Assembly: GCA_017469785.1 (NCBI GenBank)
Contig: JAFUFU010000034.1
Coordinates: 1-64,000, forward strand
DNA length: 64,000 nt
Reading direction: 5' to 3'
Origin: Treponema sp.
GTDB taxonomy: Bacteria; Spirochaetota; Spirochaetia; Treponematales; Treponemataceae
The notes below the pieces were generated by a model, which was given only the letters and a program-made list of their open reading frames with translations, did not search any database and was not told the DNA's origin. Of the stretch, positions 17,151 through 26,138 are shown in pieces. Made by a program: the position numbers and the translations under genes. Every line of letters begins with the position of its first letter. The stretch's first letter is position 1.

Positions 17151-18530
17151 CTCCTCACTTTTCGGATAATACTTTTCGATAAGCTCCGGTTTGATTCGGT
17201 AGAGCTCGTTCTTGGGCAGGATTGTCAGAAGCTTCCAGCCAAGATTCAGAGTGTCTTCGATTGAGCGGTCTTCGTGCTCGCCCTGAGTGAAGAACTGACT
17301 TTCAAGAGCCTCGCCGAATTTAAGATACTTTCGGTCAACCTCGCCCAACTCTTCCTCACCGATGATTGCCGCAAGGTTTCGGATAGACTTTACCTTTGAG
17401 TAGGCCGCAAAAAGCTGGCTTGAAACGGCAGCATGGTCATCGCGAGTCATTCCCTCGCCGATACCGTCTTTCATAAGTCGCGAAAGCGACGGCAAGCCTG
17501 AAACCGGCGGATAAACGCCCTTCTGGCTAAGTTCCCTGTCAAGAACGATCTGTCCCTCGGTGATGTAGCCCGTAAGGTCAGGAATCGGGTGGGAAATATC
17601 GTCGTTGGGCATGGTGAGAATCGGAATCTGGGTGATTGAGCCAGTGCTTCCCTTGATTTTTCCCGCACGCTCGTAAAGCTCGGCAAGGTCAGAATAAAGG
17701 TAGCCCGGGTATCCCTTTCGGCCAGGAACCTCGCCACGGGTCGTTGAGATTTCTCGCAGAGCCTCACAATAGTTGGTCATATCGGTCATAACGACCAGAA
17801 CATGCATATTCTTTTCGTAGGCAAGATATTCTGCCGCAGTAAGAGCACAGCGGGGCGTGATGATTCGCTCGATAGAAGGAGCGTCTGCCAGTGACTGGAA
17901 CATAACGACCTTTGAGAGAACGCCCGATTCCTCAAAAGAATGAATGAAGAACTGAGCCTGATCGTATTTGATACCCATGCCCGCAAACACCATGACAAAG
18001 TTCTCGTCTGAATTGCGGATTTTTGCCTGACGGATAATCTGAGCCGCAAGGCGGTTGTGAGGGAGACCGTTCCCGGAGAAAATCGGCAACTTCTGACCAC
18101 GAATCAGCGTGTTCATGCCGTCAATCGAAGAAATTCCCGTCTGGATAAAGTCCCTCGGATAAACGCGGGCAAAGGGATTAATCGGCATTCCGTTTACATC
18201 AACCTTTTTGCTTGAGACAATGGGCGGAAGGCCGTCAATAGGCTCTCCCAAACCGTTAAAGATTCGGCCAAGAAGCCCCTCGCCGACACGAAGCTTCATC
18301 GGCTCTTCAAGGAACTCGACAGAAGTGTCATGCAAGTCCAAGCCCGTGGTAGAGCCGAAAACCTGCACGATTGCCGTCGTGTCATTCAAATCGATAACCC
18401 GGCCGGTCTTTTTTTCGCCGTTTCGATCTCGCACCGCGACAATCTCATTATAAAAAATGTTCTCGCTGCGTTTTACAACGATAATCGGTCCGTCAACGGA
18501 AGAGACGCCTTTATATTCAACACCTTTCAT
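17148..18530 (-). CDS. atpB: V-type ATP synthase subunit B
   Basis: 460 residues. This is the non-catalytic nucleotide-site subunit of the A3B3 head. Conserved marks are [60 protein letters not shown] and [20 protein letters not shown]. As usual for B subunits the P-loop is lost. The start [11 protein letters not shown] is echoed by a second, slightly different copy 125 bases upstream with a hairpin element between them (see 18549-18656), so the present start appears to be a regenerated one. Confidence 0.95.
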   Translation of the reverse strand: MKGVEYKGVSSVDGPIIVVKRSENIFYNEIVAVRDRNGEKKTGRVIDLNDTTAIVQVFGSTTGLDLHDTSVEFLEEPMKLRVGEGLLGRIFNGLGEPIDGLPPIVSSKKVDVNGMPINPFARVYPRDFIQTGISSIDGMNTLIRGQKLPIFSGNGLPHNRLAAQIIRQAKIRNSDENFVMVFAGMGIKYDQAQFFIHSFEESGVLSKVVMFQSLADAPSIERIITPRCALTAAEYLAYEKNMHVLVVMTDMTNYCEALREISTTRGEVPGRKGYPGYLYSDLAELYERAGKIKGSTGSITQIPILTMPNDDISHPIPDLTGYITEGQIVLDRELSQKGVYPPVSGLPSLSRLMKDGIGEGMTRDDHAAVSSQLFAAYSKVKSIRNLAAIIGEEELGEVDRKYLKFGEALESQFFTQGEHEDRSIEDTLNLGWKLLTILPKNELYRIKPELIEKYYPKSEE

Positions 18531-18548
18531 ACAGTAAGCTCCACTATC

Positions 18549-18656
18549 TTATTTCGGCAACGGAAAAATCACAGATTTTTCCGAGACTCGCTCAAAACTT
18601 TCCTCGAAAGTTTTGCCGGCTACGCCGTCGCTCCCTATATATTCAATACCCTTCAT
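18549..18656 (-). other. 35-codon frame: extra atpB start fused to an inserted hairpin element
   Basis: The ATG lies two bases after the atpA stop, where atpB would be expected to begin. The frame opens MKGIEYIGS, nearly identical to the real atpB start MKGVEYKGV (20 of 23 bases match), then runs through the inserted R3 element to a TAA. It is probably a relic of the original atpB start rather than a gene. The peptide could be translated because it keeps the operon position. Confidence 0.6.
18552..18640. repeat. Paired-hairpin element R3, copy 1
   Basis: On the plus strand: GGAAAAATC-ACA-GATTTTTCC (9-bp perfect stem), linker GAGACTCGCTC, AAAACTTTC-CTC-GAAAGTTTT (9-bp stem), then GCCGGCTACGCCGTCGCT. 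The second copy at 34101-34180 has the same layout with different arm sequences. Confidence 0.75.
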
Positions 18657-18658
18657 AA

Positions 18659-20428
18659 TTATGCCCTCTTGAACTGTCTTTCCAAATTATCCATCTGCTC
18701 GTCCAGGCGGCCTTCAACTTCTTTCATCAGCTCTAGCTTGTCGTTCGGCACCTGTGATTTTAAGCGCACGATTTCATCTTTTACAGGAAGGGCCACAACC
18801 GTCGGAAGGGGGGCGCCAGCCTTTATGACCTTAAGGGCGCGCTGATAGTAAGTCATAATCAGCATGAGGATTGCAATCTGCTTTTCAGGAACAGAATAGA
18901 CATCCACCGCATCGAAGGCGCTCTGCTGCAAGAAGCCGTTTTTAATCATGTCGGCCACAGTAAGAACGATTCGCTTTTCGTCTGGAAGGGCATCAGGTCC
19001 AATCAAGCGGACAATCTGCTGTAATCTCTGCTCGTCTTTCAAAAGTTCCAAGGCTGAAAGGCGGACTTCTGCCCAGCGCGGGTCAAGCTTGTCCCACCAT
19101 TCCCGGACTTCCTCTGCGTATTCAGAATAACTCTCAATCCAGCCGATAGCCGGATAGTGCCGGGCATTTGCAAGTTCCCGGTCAAGAGCCCAGAAACAGC
19201 GTATAAATCGCTTTGTGTGCTGGGTGACAGGCTCAGAAAAATCGCCGCCCGGAGGAGAAACAGCACCGATTACAGAAACACTTCCTTCCTGCCCGCAAAG
19301 AGCGTTTACTCGTCCTGCCCGCTCGTAGAATTCTGCAAGTCGGGTCGGCAAATAAGCCGGGAAGCCTTCTTCGGCAGGCATTTCTTCCATTCGGCCGGAA
19401 AGCTCGCGCAAAGCCTCAGCCCAGCGGGAAGTAGAATCAGCCATGATTGCCACATGCATTCCCATGTCACGGTAATATTCTGCCAAAGTGATTCCCGAAT
19501 AAAGGGAAACTTCGCGAGCCGCAACCGGCATGTTTGAAGTGTTGGCAATCAAAATCGTTCGTTCCATGAGGGAACGGCCTGTTCTCGGGTCAATCAATGT
19601 GGGGAATTCAGTGAGAACATCTGTCATCTCGTTACCGCGTTCACCACAACCAATGTAAACGATTAAGTCCGCGTCGCACCATTTTGCGATAGCGTGCTGG
19701 GTCATGGTTTTCCCGGTACCAAAGCCGCCAGGAATAGCCGCCGTTCCGCCCTTTGAGAGAGGGAAAAAAACATCGATAACGCGCTGACCGGTAACAAGAG
19801 GCTGGCTCACTTCAAGTTTCTGTGCGTATGGACGGGGATTTCGGAGCGGCCAATAATGAGAAAGTTTGATTTCCTCGCCTAATTCAGTGATGCCGATTAC
19901 ATCATCGACCGTGTATTCGCCATCACCCTTGAAAGATTTGAGAGTTTTGCCTTTGACAGTCGGCGGAACCATGATTTTATGACGGATAGACTGTGTTTCC
20001 TGAACATAGCCCAAGACCTTTCCGGCAAAGATTTCAGAGCCTTCGCTTACGCCCTCGGCCACAGTCATCTTCCATTTTTTTTCGGTATCGATTGGCTCAG
20101 TTCGCTCGCCCGGAACAAGGAAAGCCCCCGAATGCTCGAACATATTTTTAAGAGGCCGCTGGATTCCGTCGTAAATCGTTCCAACCAGGCCTGGCCCAAG
20201 TTTCAAAGAGAGAGGACGGCCACTAGAGACTACTTCCTCACCGATTTTCATGCCGGTGTCGTCTTCGTAAACCTGAATCGTGGCCTTGCCTTCGTTCTGG
20301 CGGATAATCTCGCCGATGATTTTCTTTTCGCCAACATCGACTACATCATAAAGACCGCAGCCTTCCAATCCCTCGGCATAAACGATTGGTCCTGAAATTC
20401 GTGTGATTTTTCCTTTGATGATGCTCAT
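18659..20428 (-). CDS. atpA: V-type ATP synthase subunit A (catalytic)
   Basis: 589 residues. This is the ATP-hydrolysing/synthesising subunit of the A3B3 head. The P-loop is [14 protein letters not shown]. Other marks are [15 protein letters not shown] with the catalytic Glu/Arg finger region, [20 protein letters not shown] and [20 protein letters not shown]. The family's non-homologous insert (roughly residues 110-190, [19 protein letters not shown]) separates it from F-type beta. Its ATG overlaps the atpE stop by four bases. Confidence 0.96.
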   Translation of the reverse strand: MSIIKGKITRISGPIVYAEGLEGCGLYDVVDVGEKKIIGEIIRQNEGKATIQVYEDDTGMKIGEEVVSSGRPLSLKLGPGLVGTIYDGIQRPLKNMFEHSGAFLVPGERTEPIDTEKKWKMTVAEGVSEGSEIFAGKVLGYVQETQSIRHKIMVPPTVKGKTLKSFKGDGEYTVDDVIGITELGEEIKLSHYWPLRNPRPYAQKLEVSQPLVTGQRVIDVFFPLSKGGTAAIPGGFGTGKTMTQHAIAKWCDADLIVYIGCGERGNEMTDVLTEFPTLIDPRTGRSLMERTILIANTSNMPVAAREVSLYSGITLAEYYRDMGMHVAIMADSTSRWAEALRELSGRMEEMPAEEGFPAYLPTRLAEFYERAGRVNALCGQEGSVSVIGAVSPPGGDFSEPVTQHTKRFIRCFWALDRELANARHYPAIGWIESYSEYAEEVREWWDKLDPRWAEVRLSALELLKDEQRLQQIVRLIGPDALPDEKRIVLTVADMIKNGFLQQSAFDAVDVYSVPEKQIAILMLIMTYYQRALKVIKAGAPLPTVVALPVKDEIVRLKSQVPNDKLELMKEVEGRLDEQMDNLERQFKRA

Positions 20429-21060
20429 TCAGGCAACCTCCCGCCAAAAAGAGTCGTCGCAAGTTCTGCGCTGTATTTGTCTTTGATTTCCCGCACAATC
20501 TGGTCAATCGTAAGCCGGATGCGTACAAAACCGTCCTCACTTACAAGAACGATTCCCTCATGGAAGGAATTCCCAAGAGCTGCCTCTTCTCCAGACTTCT
20601 CAAAAGAGACCTCTTCGATTTTTCCGAGATTTTTCACTGATTTTTCAAGCAATTTTTTTGCCTTTGCGCCATCGAAGCCGAAGACCAAGGCGTTTATTTT
20701 TTTCTCAACATACAGCTGAGAGAGATTGTCCAGTCTTTTTTCGATAAGGGAAAGCCTTTTTTCCTCACCGAGATTTTCAAGATAGGCGTTAAAAGCCTCT
20801 GAAACCGCATCGCTGTAAAATGAAACTAAAAAGCGTCCCTTTTCAAGGGGCAGGGCTTCATTGATGCTTTTTTCTGCCTGCAAAATTTTAGCGGCATAAT
20901 AAGCTTTTTTTTGAGTTTTTGCTTCGTCCACACGGCGTACGACATCATCCAAAATTGTCTTGCTTTCTTCTTCAGCACGTCTGAGAATTTTTTCAGCTTT
21001 TTTTCGCGCGTCAGCTTCAATTTCTTTATCAAGGATTTCGGTTGACCGTAATTCTTCCAT
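20425..21060 (-). CDS. atpE: V-type ATP synthase subunit E (peripheral stalk)
   Basis: 211 residues. The first half is a charged coiled coil ([20 protein letters not shown]), the second a globular domain that caps the head ([20 protein letters not shown]). With subunit H/G it forms the peripheral stalk of the ATPase. It sits between atpF and atpA, with translational overlap into atpA. The sequence is divergent from archaeal E proteins, but position and architecture support the call. Confidence 0.85.
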   Translation of the reverse strand: MEELRSTEILDKEIEADARKKAEKILRRAEEESKTILDDVVRRVDEAKTQKKAYYAAKILQAEKSINEALPLEKGRFLVSFYSDAVSEAFNAYLENLGEEKRLSLIEKRLDNLSQLYVEKKINALVFGFDGAKAKKLLEKSVKNLGKIEEVSFEKSGEEAALGNSFHEGIVLVSEDGFVRIRLTIDQIVREIKDKYSAELATTLFGGRLPE

Positions 21061-21074
21061 AAATTTTCCCTACA

Positions 21075-21407
21075 CTAAACACTGATTCCAACGGCTTCAC
21101 GAATTGCGTCTGTGAGAGATTTTTTGCCCTCCAAATGCCCATGAATACCCGGAATCTCAACAATCAAAGGATACTGACTGCCCTTCTGCCATGCGAAGAC
21201 TTCATCTTCTATCATGGCAGAAACATCTTCAGTCAGAATCAAAATTTTTGGCCGCTCACCGACAGGAACGCTTTCAGTGCCGCCACTTCCAGTAACCCTT
21301 CTGAATGCGTCCAAAGCTTCAGTTCGGTTCAAGGCGACAGCTCCGTCTACCCCAACCAATTTGAAGCCGAGAATAATTTCCCTTTCTGCGATGACAAAGT
21401 ATTCCAT
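21075..21407 (-). CDS. atpF: V-type ATP synthase subunit F
   Basis: 110 residues, the normal length of the small Rossmann-like rotor subunit. It opens MEYFVIAEREIILGFKLVGV and contains ILILTEDVSAMIEDEVFAW and PLIVEIPGIHGHLEGKKSL, the standard F-subunit pattern. It follows atpK by six bases and precedes atpE by fourteen. Confidence 0.9.
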   Translation of the reverse strand: MEYFVIAEREIILGFKLVGVDGAVALNRTEALDAFRRVTGSGGTESVPVGERPKILILTEDVSAMIEDEVFAWQKGSQYPLIVEIPGIHGHLEGKKSLTDAIREAVGISV

Positions 21408-21413
21408 TTTAAT

Positions 21414-21785
21414 TTACAGAATAATGATGAGCAATGCTACAAGGAATCCCCACAAACAGATACCTTCAGCAAGACCTACGAACGGAAGAGCCTTTCCAGA
21501 AAGCTCAGCGTTTTCGCTCATTGCGCCCATTGCGGCCGCACCGATTTTACCTACAGCCATACCGCCTGCGATACAGGCAAGACCTACAGCAAGACCAGCA
21601 GCAATGTACTTGATTGCAGAAGAATCTTTTGCAGCTTCTGCAGGAGCAGCTTCAGCAGTGTTTTCTGCAACCTGTGCTGTCTGAGCGACAGGAGCCTGAT
21701 TTTCGCTTGAAGCATCCTGAGCGACAGCTCCGAAGAGCGCAAGACCTGTAAGAACAGCGGCAATTACCAAAATTCTCTTTTTCAT
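21414..21785 (-). CDS. atpK: V-type ATP synthase subunit K (membrane rotor ring) with signal-like N-terminus
   Basis: 123 residues. The C-terminal part is a two-helix proteolipid: helix one IKYIAAGLAVGLACIAGGMA, polar loop, helix two FVGLAEGICLWGFLVALLII, with the ion-carrying Glu in GLAEG. The unusual part is residues 1-55, a signal peptide (MKKRILVIAAVLTGLALFGA VAQ) followed by a linker rich in Ala, Gln, Glu and Pro (ENQAPVAQTAQVAENTAEAA). Many prokaryotic K subunits lack this and have four helices. Signal cleavage would place the N-terminus outside the cytoplasm. Confidence 0.9.
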   Translation of the reverse strand: MKKRILVIAAVLTGLALFGAVAQDASSENQAPVAQTAQVAENTAEAAPAEAAKDSSAIKYIAAGLAVGLACIAGGMAVGKIGAAAMGAMSENAELSGKALPFVGLAEGICLWGFLVALLIIIL

Positions 21786-21889
21786 AAAAAAACCTCACTT
21801 ATATATCTCTGTCATTTCCGCAGTCAACACGGCAATCTTTATTTTATAGACTATCGGATCCAGCCCGATAATGACAGTGAATTCCTTTA

Positions 21890-23860
21890 TTAATACTCAA
21901 ACGTGAAGGGTTTGAATTCCCGACCCGTTTCATTGAAGAATTTCGAGAAGAATTCATAGTATTGCAATCGGATAACCTGAATCGCAACAATCATTCCCTC
22001 AAGGACCACGACAATTCCGTTTCCTATAAGCATGACCGCAAGATAAGCCGGCCCTGCCATTTCAGAAAGTGTGGCGATAATGAATCCAAGAACAGCGTGT
22101 GCCAAACCAAAAGCTCCGACACGAATAAAACTGATTGAATTCGACATATAACTGATAAGCGTTTCAAGAAGCTCTACGATTGCCTCGATAATCGCGGCAA
22201 AAAGACCGTTCTCAAAAACAGGCTTCTCATGTTCCATAATACGGTGAATCGGTTCCGAGAACATGGTAAGGAAAAGCGTAATACCGATGATGATTCCGTC
22301 GGCCGAATCGATTGTGTGTCCGGCAACAACAATACGGATCACCATAACAACCACATACCAGAAGAAAACAGCGCCAGAAAGGCCGTTCTTTCCGAAGAGA
22401 GCCTTTGAGACCTTGTGCATAAGCAGATTATTGATGATATTGATTACAAGACCAACAGAGTTGATGATGAATCCCACGCCCACCGTAACGCCAAAGAACA
22501 TGAACATTGTTTTGATTGAATGTTCGCTTCCGTCTGGCATGAGGTGAAGAATCGGGGCATGGCTCTCGCCAAAAAGTCCCGTGATTGCCAGCGAAAGAGG
22601 TTTCAAGACCTCCTCGTTTCCGAAGAATTCACCGGTAAGGACACCCATAATCATGCTTGAGCAGCCGATTGCCATAAAGATAGGAGCAAATTTATTCCAT
22701 CCCCCCACTTTGACAACCTTAAAATTCATAAGGATGCCGAGAAGAAGGAAGATAAAGCCCTGCCCGGCATCTCCGAACATGATTCCGAAGAGTAATGTAA
22801 AGAAAAGAGCCACGAAAGGAGTCGGGTCAATGGCACCGTAAACCGGGGAACCGTAGCTGAAAATCATGCGCTCGAAAGCCCCCACAAGTTTTCCGTGCTT
22901 CAATCGTACAGGAACCTGCTCCGTACCGTTCAATACCGAGGGCACTTCCAAAGGATTGTACACGCGGATGGCGATCCTGCCCTCTGTGAGCTTATCCATG
23001 TCTTTCATCATCGCGTGGCAGTCTTCCGCCGGCAACCAGCCCGTTATACGGTAAACGAGAGACGTCGATTCAAGGTTATTCTGGACATCAACAATTTGCG
23101 CTGAAACGGCAAAAGAAGCAAGCAGAGCCTTGAGGGCATCTGAATGAGTCTCAGCCATGTTTCGTTTTTCTTCTTCGATGTAGTCAACGGCTTTTTGGGA
23201 ATCAGCAAGCTTTGTTTCGAGCCCCTCAAGCACATCGTCAGGAACACCTTTGAAATCAGACGGAATCTCAAAAGGAACAAAAGCGAACTTCTTAAGCTCC
23301 GTATCCAGAGAAAAACGGGCCTTTTTTGAGCTTGCGACCATAATCCTGGACTTGTCATCTCCCAGAGGCACAACGATGGCCCTGTTACCGATTCCGGCAT
23401 CCAGCTCATCAAAAACCGCAGGATCTATTTTGCCGATTTTAAGCGAAAGAAAAGAAAGGTGATCTAGTTCAGAGAAGGGAACCTTTAGATTTTTAAAAGA
23501 CTCAGCTTCTTCCTTCGACTCCCTGACACGTTTTAGTTCATCGGCAGCGGCAATTTGCCGGCGTTTCAGATCTTCTACATCAGCCAAGAACTTTTTCGCA
23601 AGCACAAGCGCGTTTTCATCGGCACGTTTTGCACAGGCAAGCGATTCCGTCGTAATATCAGGAATATTAAGGAAAGCGCGTGCATCCTGAAGCTGAACGA
23701 ACAATTCCCTCTCACTGTTTTCAAGTTTTGAATCCTTGTCAGCTGATTTATGATTCTGGAATTGAAAAGTTCCTTTTTTGCCAAGGAATTCAAGAACCGA
23801 ACGGATATCATCTCTCATGACCATCAGTTCGACCAAATTCATCGGTGTAGTTCTAGCCAT
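21890..23860 (-). CDS. atpI: V-type ATP synthase subunit I (membrane stator)
   Basis: 656 residues. The N-terminal half is cytoplasmic with long helices. The C-terminal half has about seven to eight membrane helices (ALFFTLLFGIMFGDAGQGFI begins the first). The helix carrying the essential arginine is SISFIRVGAFGLAHAVLGFI. It forms the ion half-channels against the K ring. Length and motifs are normal. A 100-base spacer separates it from atpK, longer than elsewhere in the operon. Confidence 0.95.
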   Translation of the reverse strand: MARTTPMNLVELMVMRDDIRSVLEFLGKKGTFQFQNHKSADKDSKLENSERELFVQLQDARAFLNIPDITTESLACAKRADENALVLAKKFLADVEDLKRRQIAAADELKRVRESKEEAESFKNLKVPFSELDHLSFLSLKIGKIDPAVFDELDAGIGNRAIVVPLGDDKSRIMVASSKKARFSLDTELKKFAFVPFEIPSDFKGVPDDVLEGLETKLADSQKAVDYIEEEKRNMAETHSDALKALLASFAVSAQIVDVQNNLESTSLVYRITGWLPAEDCHAMMKDMDKLTEGRIAIRVYNPLEVPSVLNGTEQVPVRLKHGKLVGAFERMIFSYGSPVYGAIDPTPFVALFFTLLFGIMFGDAGQGFIFLLLGILMNFKVVKVGGWNKFAPIFMAIGCSSMIMGVLTGEFFGNEEVLKPLSLAITGLFGESHAPILHLMPDGSEHSIKTMFMFFGVTVGVGFIINSVGLVINIINNLLMHKVSKALFGKNGLSGAVFFWYVVVMVIRIVVAGHTIDSADGIIIGITLFLTMFSEPIHRIMEHEKPVFENGLFAAIIEAIVELLETLISYMSNSISFIRVGAFGLAHAVLGFIIATLSEMAGPAYLAVMLIGNGIVVVLEGMIVAIQVIRLQYYEFFSKFFNETGREFKPFTFEY

Positions 23861-23871
23861 GTCTTATCCTC

Positions 23872-24765
23872 CTATTTATTCTCCGGGGAAGCATACAAGC
23901 TTCCCTGTCCGGCTCCAAGCCCTGCCAGATTCATAACAGTTTCACGCTCGACTCCAAGCCTAAGACCTTCTGCCACAGTGCGGATGCAGTCAAGCTCATA
24001 TTGTTTTATTCTGAACCAGGAAACCAGACTTGTCACGCTCATCGGCACTTTATGAAAAAAACGCTTGTATGATTTCGCAAGATAATTTTTCAGGGAACGC
24101 TCAATCCAACAAGGATCAACTTCCCAAATGACACCTTCCTCGTGTGGATTCAAGAACTGGGCATAACGCCATGATTTCCAGTCATCGTAGGAAGATATAT
24201 CCTTGTCCAAAATCGCAATCGCTTCACGGGCAAGCACATCATCCTTACGATGACGTTCGGCAGCGTAAACCAGATGCTCGGAAATCTCTTCGTTCGTAAA
24301 GTGATAGAAAACTTTGAGGCGGAGCACCCACAAAATATTCTTGAAAGAAATTTCCATTTTACATAATTGCTCAAGATACTCACGGTCGCTACCGCCAAGA
24401 GAGGAAATCGCGTTCCACAAAGCCATAATTCTTTTTTTGTCTTCTTTTGTATTTGTAGAATCCGAATTTTCGTACTCGTAAAAAGAAAGAATTTCAGAAA
24501 GAATCGGAGAAGGCTTTTCGAATTCAGAGAGAAGATTTTTGTACTGCTCAACAAAACGCGCGGCAGCCTTCACTTCGATTTCTTTTGAAAGAAGGACCTC
24601 CGGAACAGCAGGCACTTCATCACCAAAAAGAAGGGAGTACAACTCGCGCAGAGACTGAACTGCAAAAAGCTTGTCGGCATTATCACCGACAAAAGATTTT
24701 GAAAGAAGGCCGCTTGCCTTTGCGTAAACAAAACTTGCAGCCGCCGACCGATCCAAACTGCCCAT
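23872..24765 (-). CDS. atpC: V-type ATP synthase subunit C
   Basis: 297 residues. This all-helical subunit couples the central shaft to the membrane ring. It begins MGSLDRSAAASFVYAKASGL, typical of spirochaete C subunits, and ends in the helix carrying RLGVERETVMNLAGLGAGQG. Similarity outside the spirochaetes is low, so the call relies partly on its place between subunits H and I and on its length. Confidence 0.82.
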   Translation of the reverse strand: MGSLDRSAAASFVYAKASGLLSKSFVGDNADKLFAVQSLRELYSLLFGDEVPAVPEVLLSKEIEVKAAARFVEQYKNLLSEFEKPSPILSEILSFYEYENSDSTNTKEDKKRIMALWNAISSLGGSDREYLEQLCKMEISFKNILWVLRLKVFYHFTNEEISEHLVYAAERHRKDDVLAREAIAILDKDISSYDDWKSWRYAQFLNPHEEGVIWEVDPCWIERSLKNYLAKSYKRFFHKVPMSVTSLVSWFRIKQYELDCIRTVAEGLRLGVERETVMNLAGLGAGQGSLYASPENK

Positions 24766-24776
24766 AGTAAATCCTT

Positions 24777-25085
24777 TTATGCACGCAAGAGTGAATCGAG
24801 ATAAGAATTGAACGCCGCCTTGTCCTGCGGTGAAGAAATTATTCTGGATTTGTAGTCGGCAACCAGCTTTTCACGATTACTTTCGAGGGTGGCGATTTTT
24901 TCGTTGTAAGATTTTTCATAATCAGCAACGATTTTCTCATACTGTGATTTAAACTCGCTGTCAGCCTGAGCCTTTGCGGCAACAATTTTTTTATCCGCGT
25001 CAACTTGCGCCTGCGAAGTAAGAGCCGAAGCCTTTTGCTCAACTTCCAAAAGATGACTGATAGTGTTTACTTCTTTTTCTGACAT
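24777..25085 (-). CDS. V-type ATP synthase subunit H/G (peripheral stalk helix)
   Basis: 102 residues, almost entirely one charged coiled coil (LLEVEQKASALTSQAQVDAD, IVAAKAQADSEFKSQYEKIV), ending LDSLLRA. This is the expected form of the small stalk partner of subunit E in A/V-ATPases. It is the first ATPase gene in the operon, 16 bases after the IIA gene. The identification rests on architecture and position. Confidence 0.75.
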   Translation of the reverse strand: MSEKEVNTISHLLEVEQKASALTSQAQVDADKKIVAAKAQADSEFKSQYEKIVADYEKSYNEKIATLESNREKLVADYKSRIISSPQDKAAFNSYLDSLLRA

Positions 25086-25101
25086 GCTTCACCTCTGCCA
25101 C

Positions 25102-25569
25102 TTAGTTTATCAAAGATTCCTCGGATGTGCAAATAAAATTATAGATTTCTGAAGGTGATTTTAAAGAAAGAAGGGATTTGACGAAATCCGGAATCTGAAG
25201 GACAGAAGCCAGCTGTTTAAGGATCTGGATATGATGCTCTGTTCCGTCAGAAGAACCGATAATCATGAACACGACATGCACCGGGGCATTATCAAGCGAG
25301 TCATAATCAATTCCATCGTAACTAATACCGATGGCACCGATAGAGTCCTTTGCAGAAGGAATAAGAGCGTGAGGAATGCCGACAGAGTGCATGATTCCAG
25401 TCGTCATTTTTGACTCACGCTCATTAAGAACATGGAGAGCCTCACTTTTGTCGAAATTCGGATAGTGAGAATGAATGGTTTCAAGAAGTTCCTCGAAAAG
25501 CTCGTCTTTTTCTGTGCTTTCAAGCGGCACTACAATAGTATCTTTTGGAAAAACTCGACCTAAAACCAA
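25102..25569 (-). CDS. PTS EIIA(Ntr)/fructose-type protein
   Basis: 155 residues of the PTS_EIIA_2 domain. The phosphorylatable histidine is in GIMHSVGIPHALIPS. Other family marks are ESKMTTGI and VVFMIIGSSDGTEHHIQILK, which resembles PtsN. No EIIB or EIIC is nearby, so a regulatory role is more likely than sugar uptake. It lies 22 bases after secG and 16 before the first V-ATPase gene, on the same strand, so it is probably co-transcribed with both. Confidence 0.88.
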   Translation of the reverse strand: MVLGRVFPKDTIVVPLESTEKDELFEELLETIHSHYPNFDKSEALHVLNERESKMTTGIMHSVGIPHALIPSAKDSIGAIGISYDGIDYDSLDNAPVHVVFMIIGSSDGTEHHIQILKQLASVLQIPDFVKSLLSLKSPSEIYNFICTSEESLIN

Positions 25570-25591
25570 AACAGCCCTCGATTTTTAAAAT

Positions 25592-26014
25592 TTACTGTGC
25601 AACAGTTTCAGAAGAAGCAGGTTCTTCAACAACAGCCTCTGCGCTCTCTGCAGGTTTCTCAGCGTTTTCGTTCCACCATTTAGCGTCAGACTCAGCAGGA
25701 AGAGCCGCTTCTGGCGTTTCAATAACCTTACCGGCAGCTTCGGCGGCGGAAAGAAGATCGGCATCGGTGGAATCAGCCTTGGTCGGGAGCAATTTTGCAA
25801 TTGCAAACGTAACGACAAAGAAAAGAACGACAAAAACAACTGTTGCCTTAGTAAGAACAGAAGCAGAGTGAGAACCGAAAGCAGCAGAATTACCGCCACC
25901 GAGCAAACCGCCCATTCCACTGTTGTCCTGATCCTGAACAAGCACCAGCAAAACAAGAAGAACACAAATAACTACGAATGCAACTAAAAGCACACCTGTG
26001 ATAATAGAATCCAT
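25592..26014 (-). CDS. secG: Preprotein translocase subunit SecG
   Basis: 140 residues. It has two membrane helices (IITGVLLVAFVVICVLLVLL and VLTKATVVFVVLFFVVTFAI) joined by the conserved loop QDQDNSGMGGLLGGGNSAAF. SecG is an accessory part of the SecYEG channel. The acidic, Ala/Glu-rich tail of about 60 residues is longer than in most bacteria but common in spirochaetes. ATG 26014 with GGAG upstream was preferred over an in-frame TTG. A strong sigma-70-like promoter lies upstream. Confidence 0.9.
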   Translation of the reverse strand: MDSIITGVLLVAFVVICVLLVLLVLVQDQDNSGMGGLLGGGNSAAFGSHSASVLTKATVVFVVLFFVVTFAIAKLLPTKADSTDADLLSAAEAAGKVIETPEAALPAESDAKWWNENAEKPAESAEAVVEEPASSETVAQ

Positions 26015-26058
26015 TTTTTTCTCCAAAGAATGAATACAATATGAAATAAGTAAAAAAT

Positions 26059-26087
26059 ATTCTATAGAAATATTGCGTTGTAGTCAA
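26059..26087 (-). promoter_or_regulatory. Promoter of secG/ptsN/V-ATPase run
   Basis: On the minus strand TTGACT (26087-26082) and TAGAAT (26064-26059) are 17 bases apart, and the secG ATG follows 45 bases later. It overlaps the opposing tpiA promoter. Confidence 0.65.
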
Positions 26088-26101
26088 TAAAAGCGTAAAA
26101 T
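26073..26101 (+). promoter_or_regulatory. Promoter of tpiA
   Basis: TTGCGT (26073-26078) and TAAAAT (26096-26101) are 17 bases apart, 38 bases before the tpiA ATG. Its -35 box lies inside the spacer of the divergent secG promoter and vice versa. Confidence 0.6.
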
Positions 26102-26138
26102 ATATGCATCGCAAAAACATTTTATGAGGAGAAAAGCA

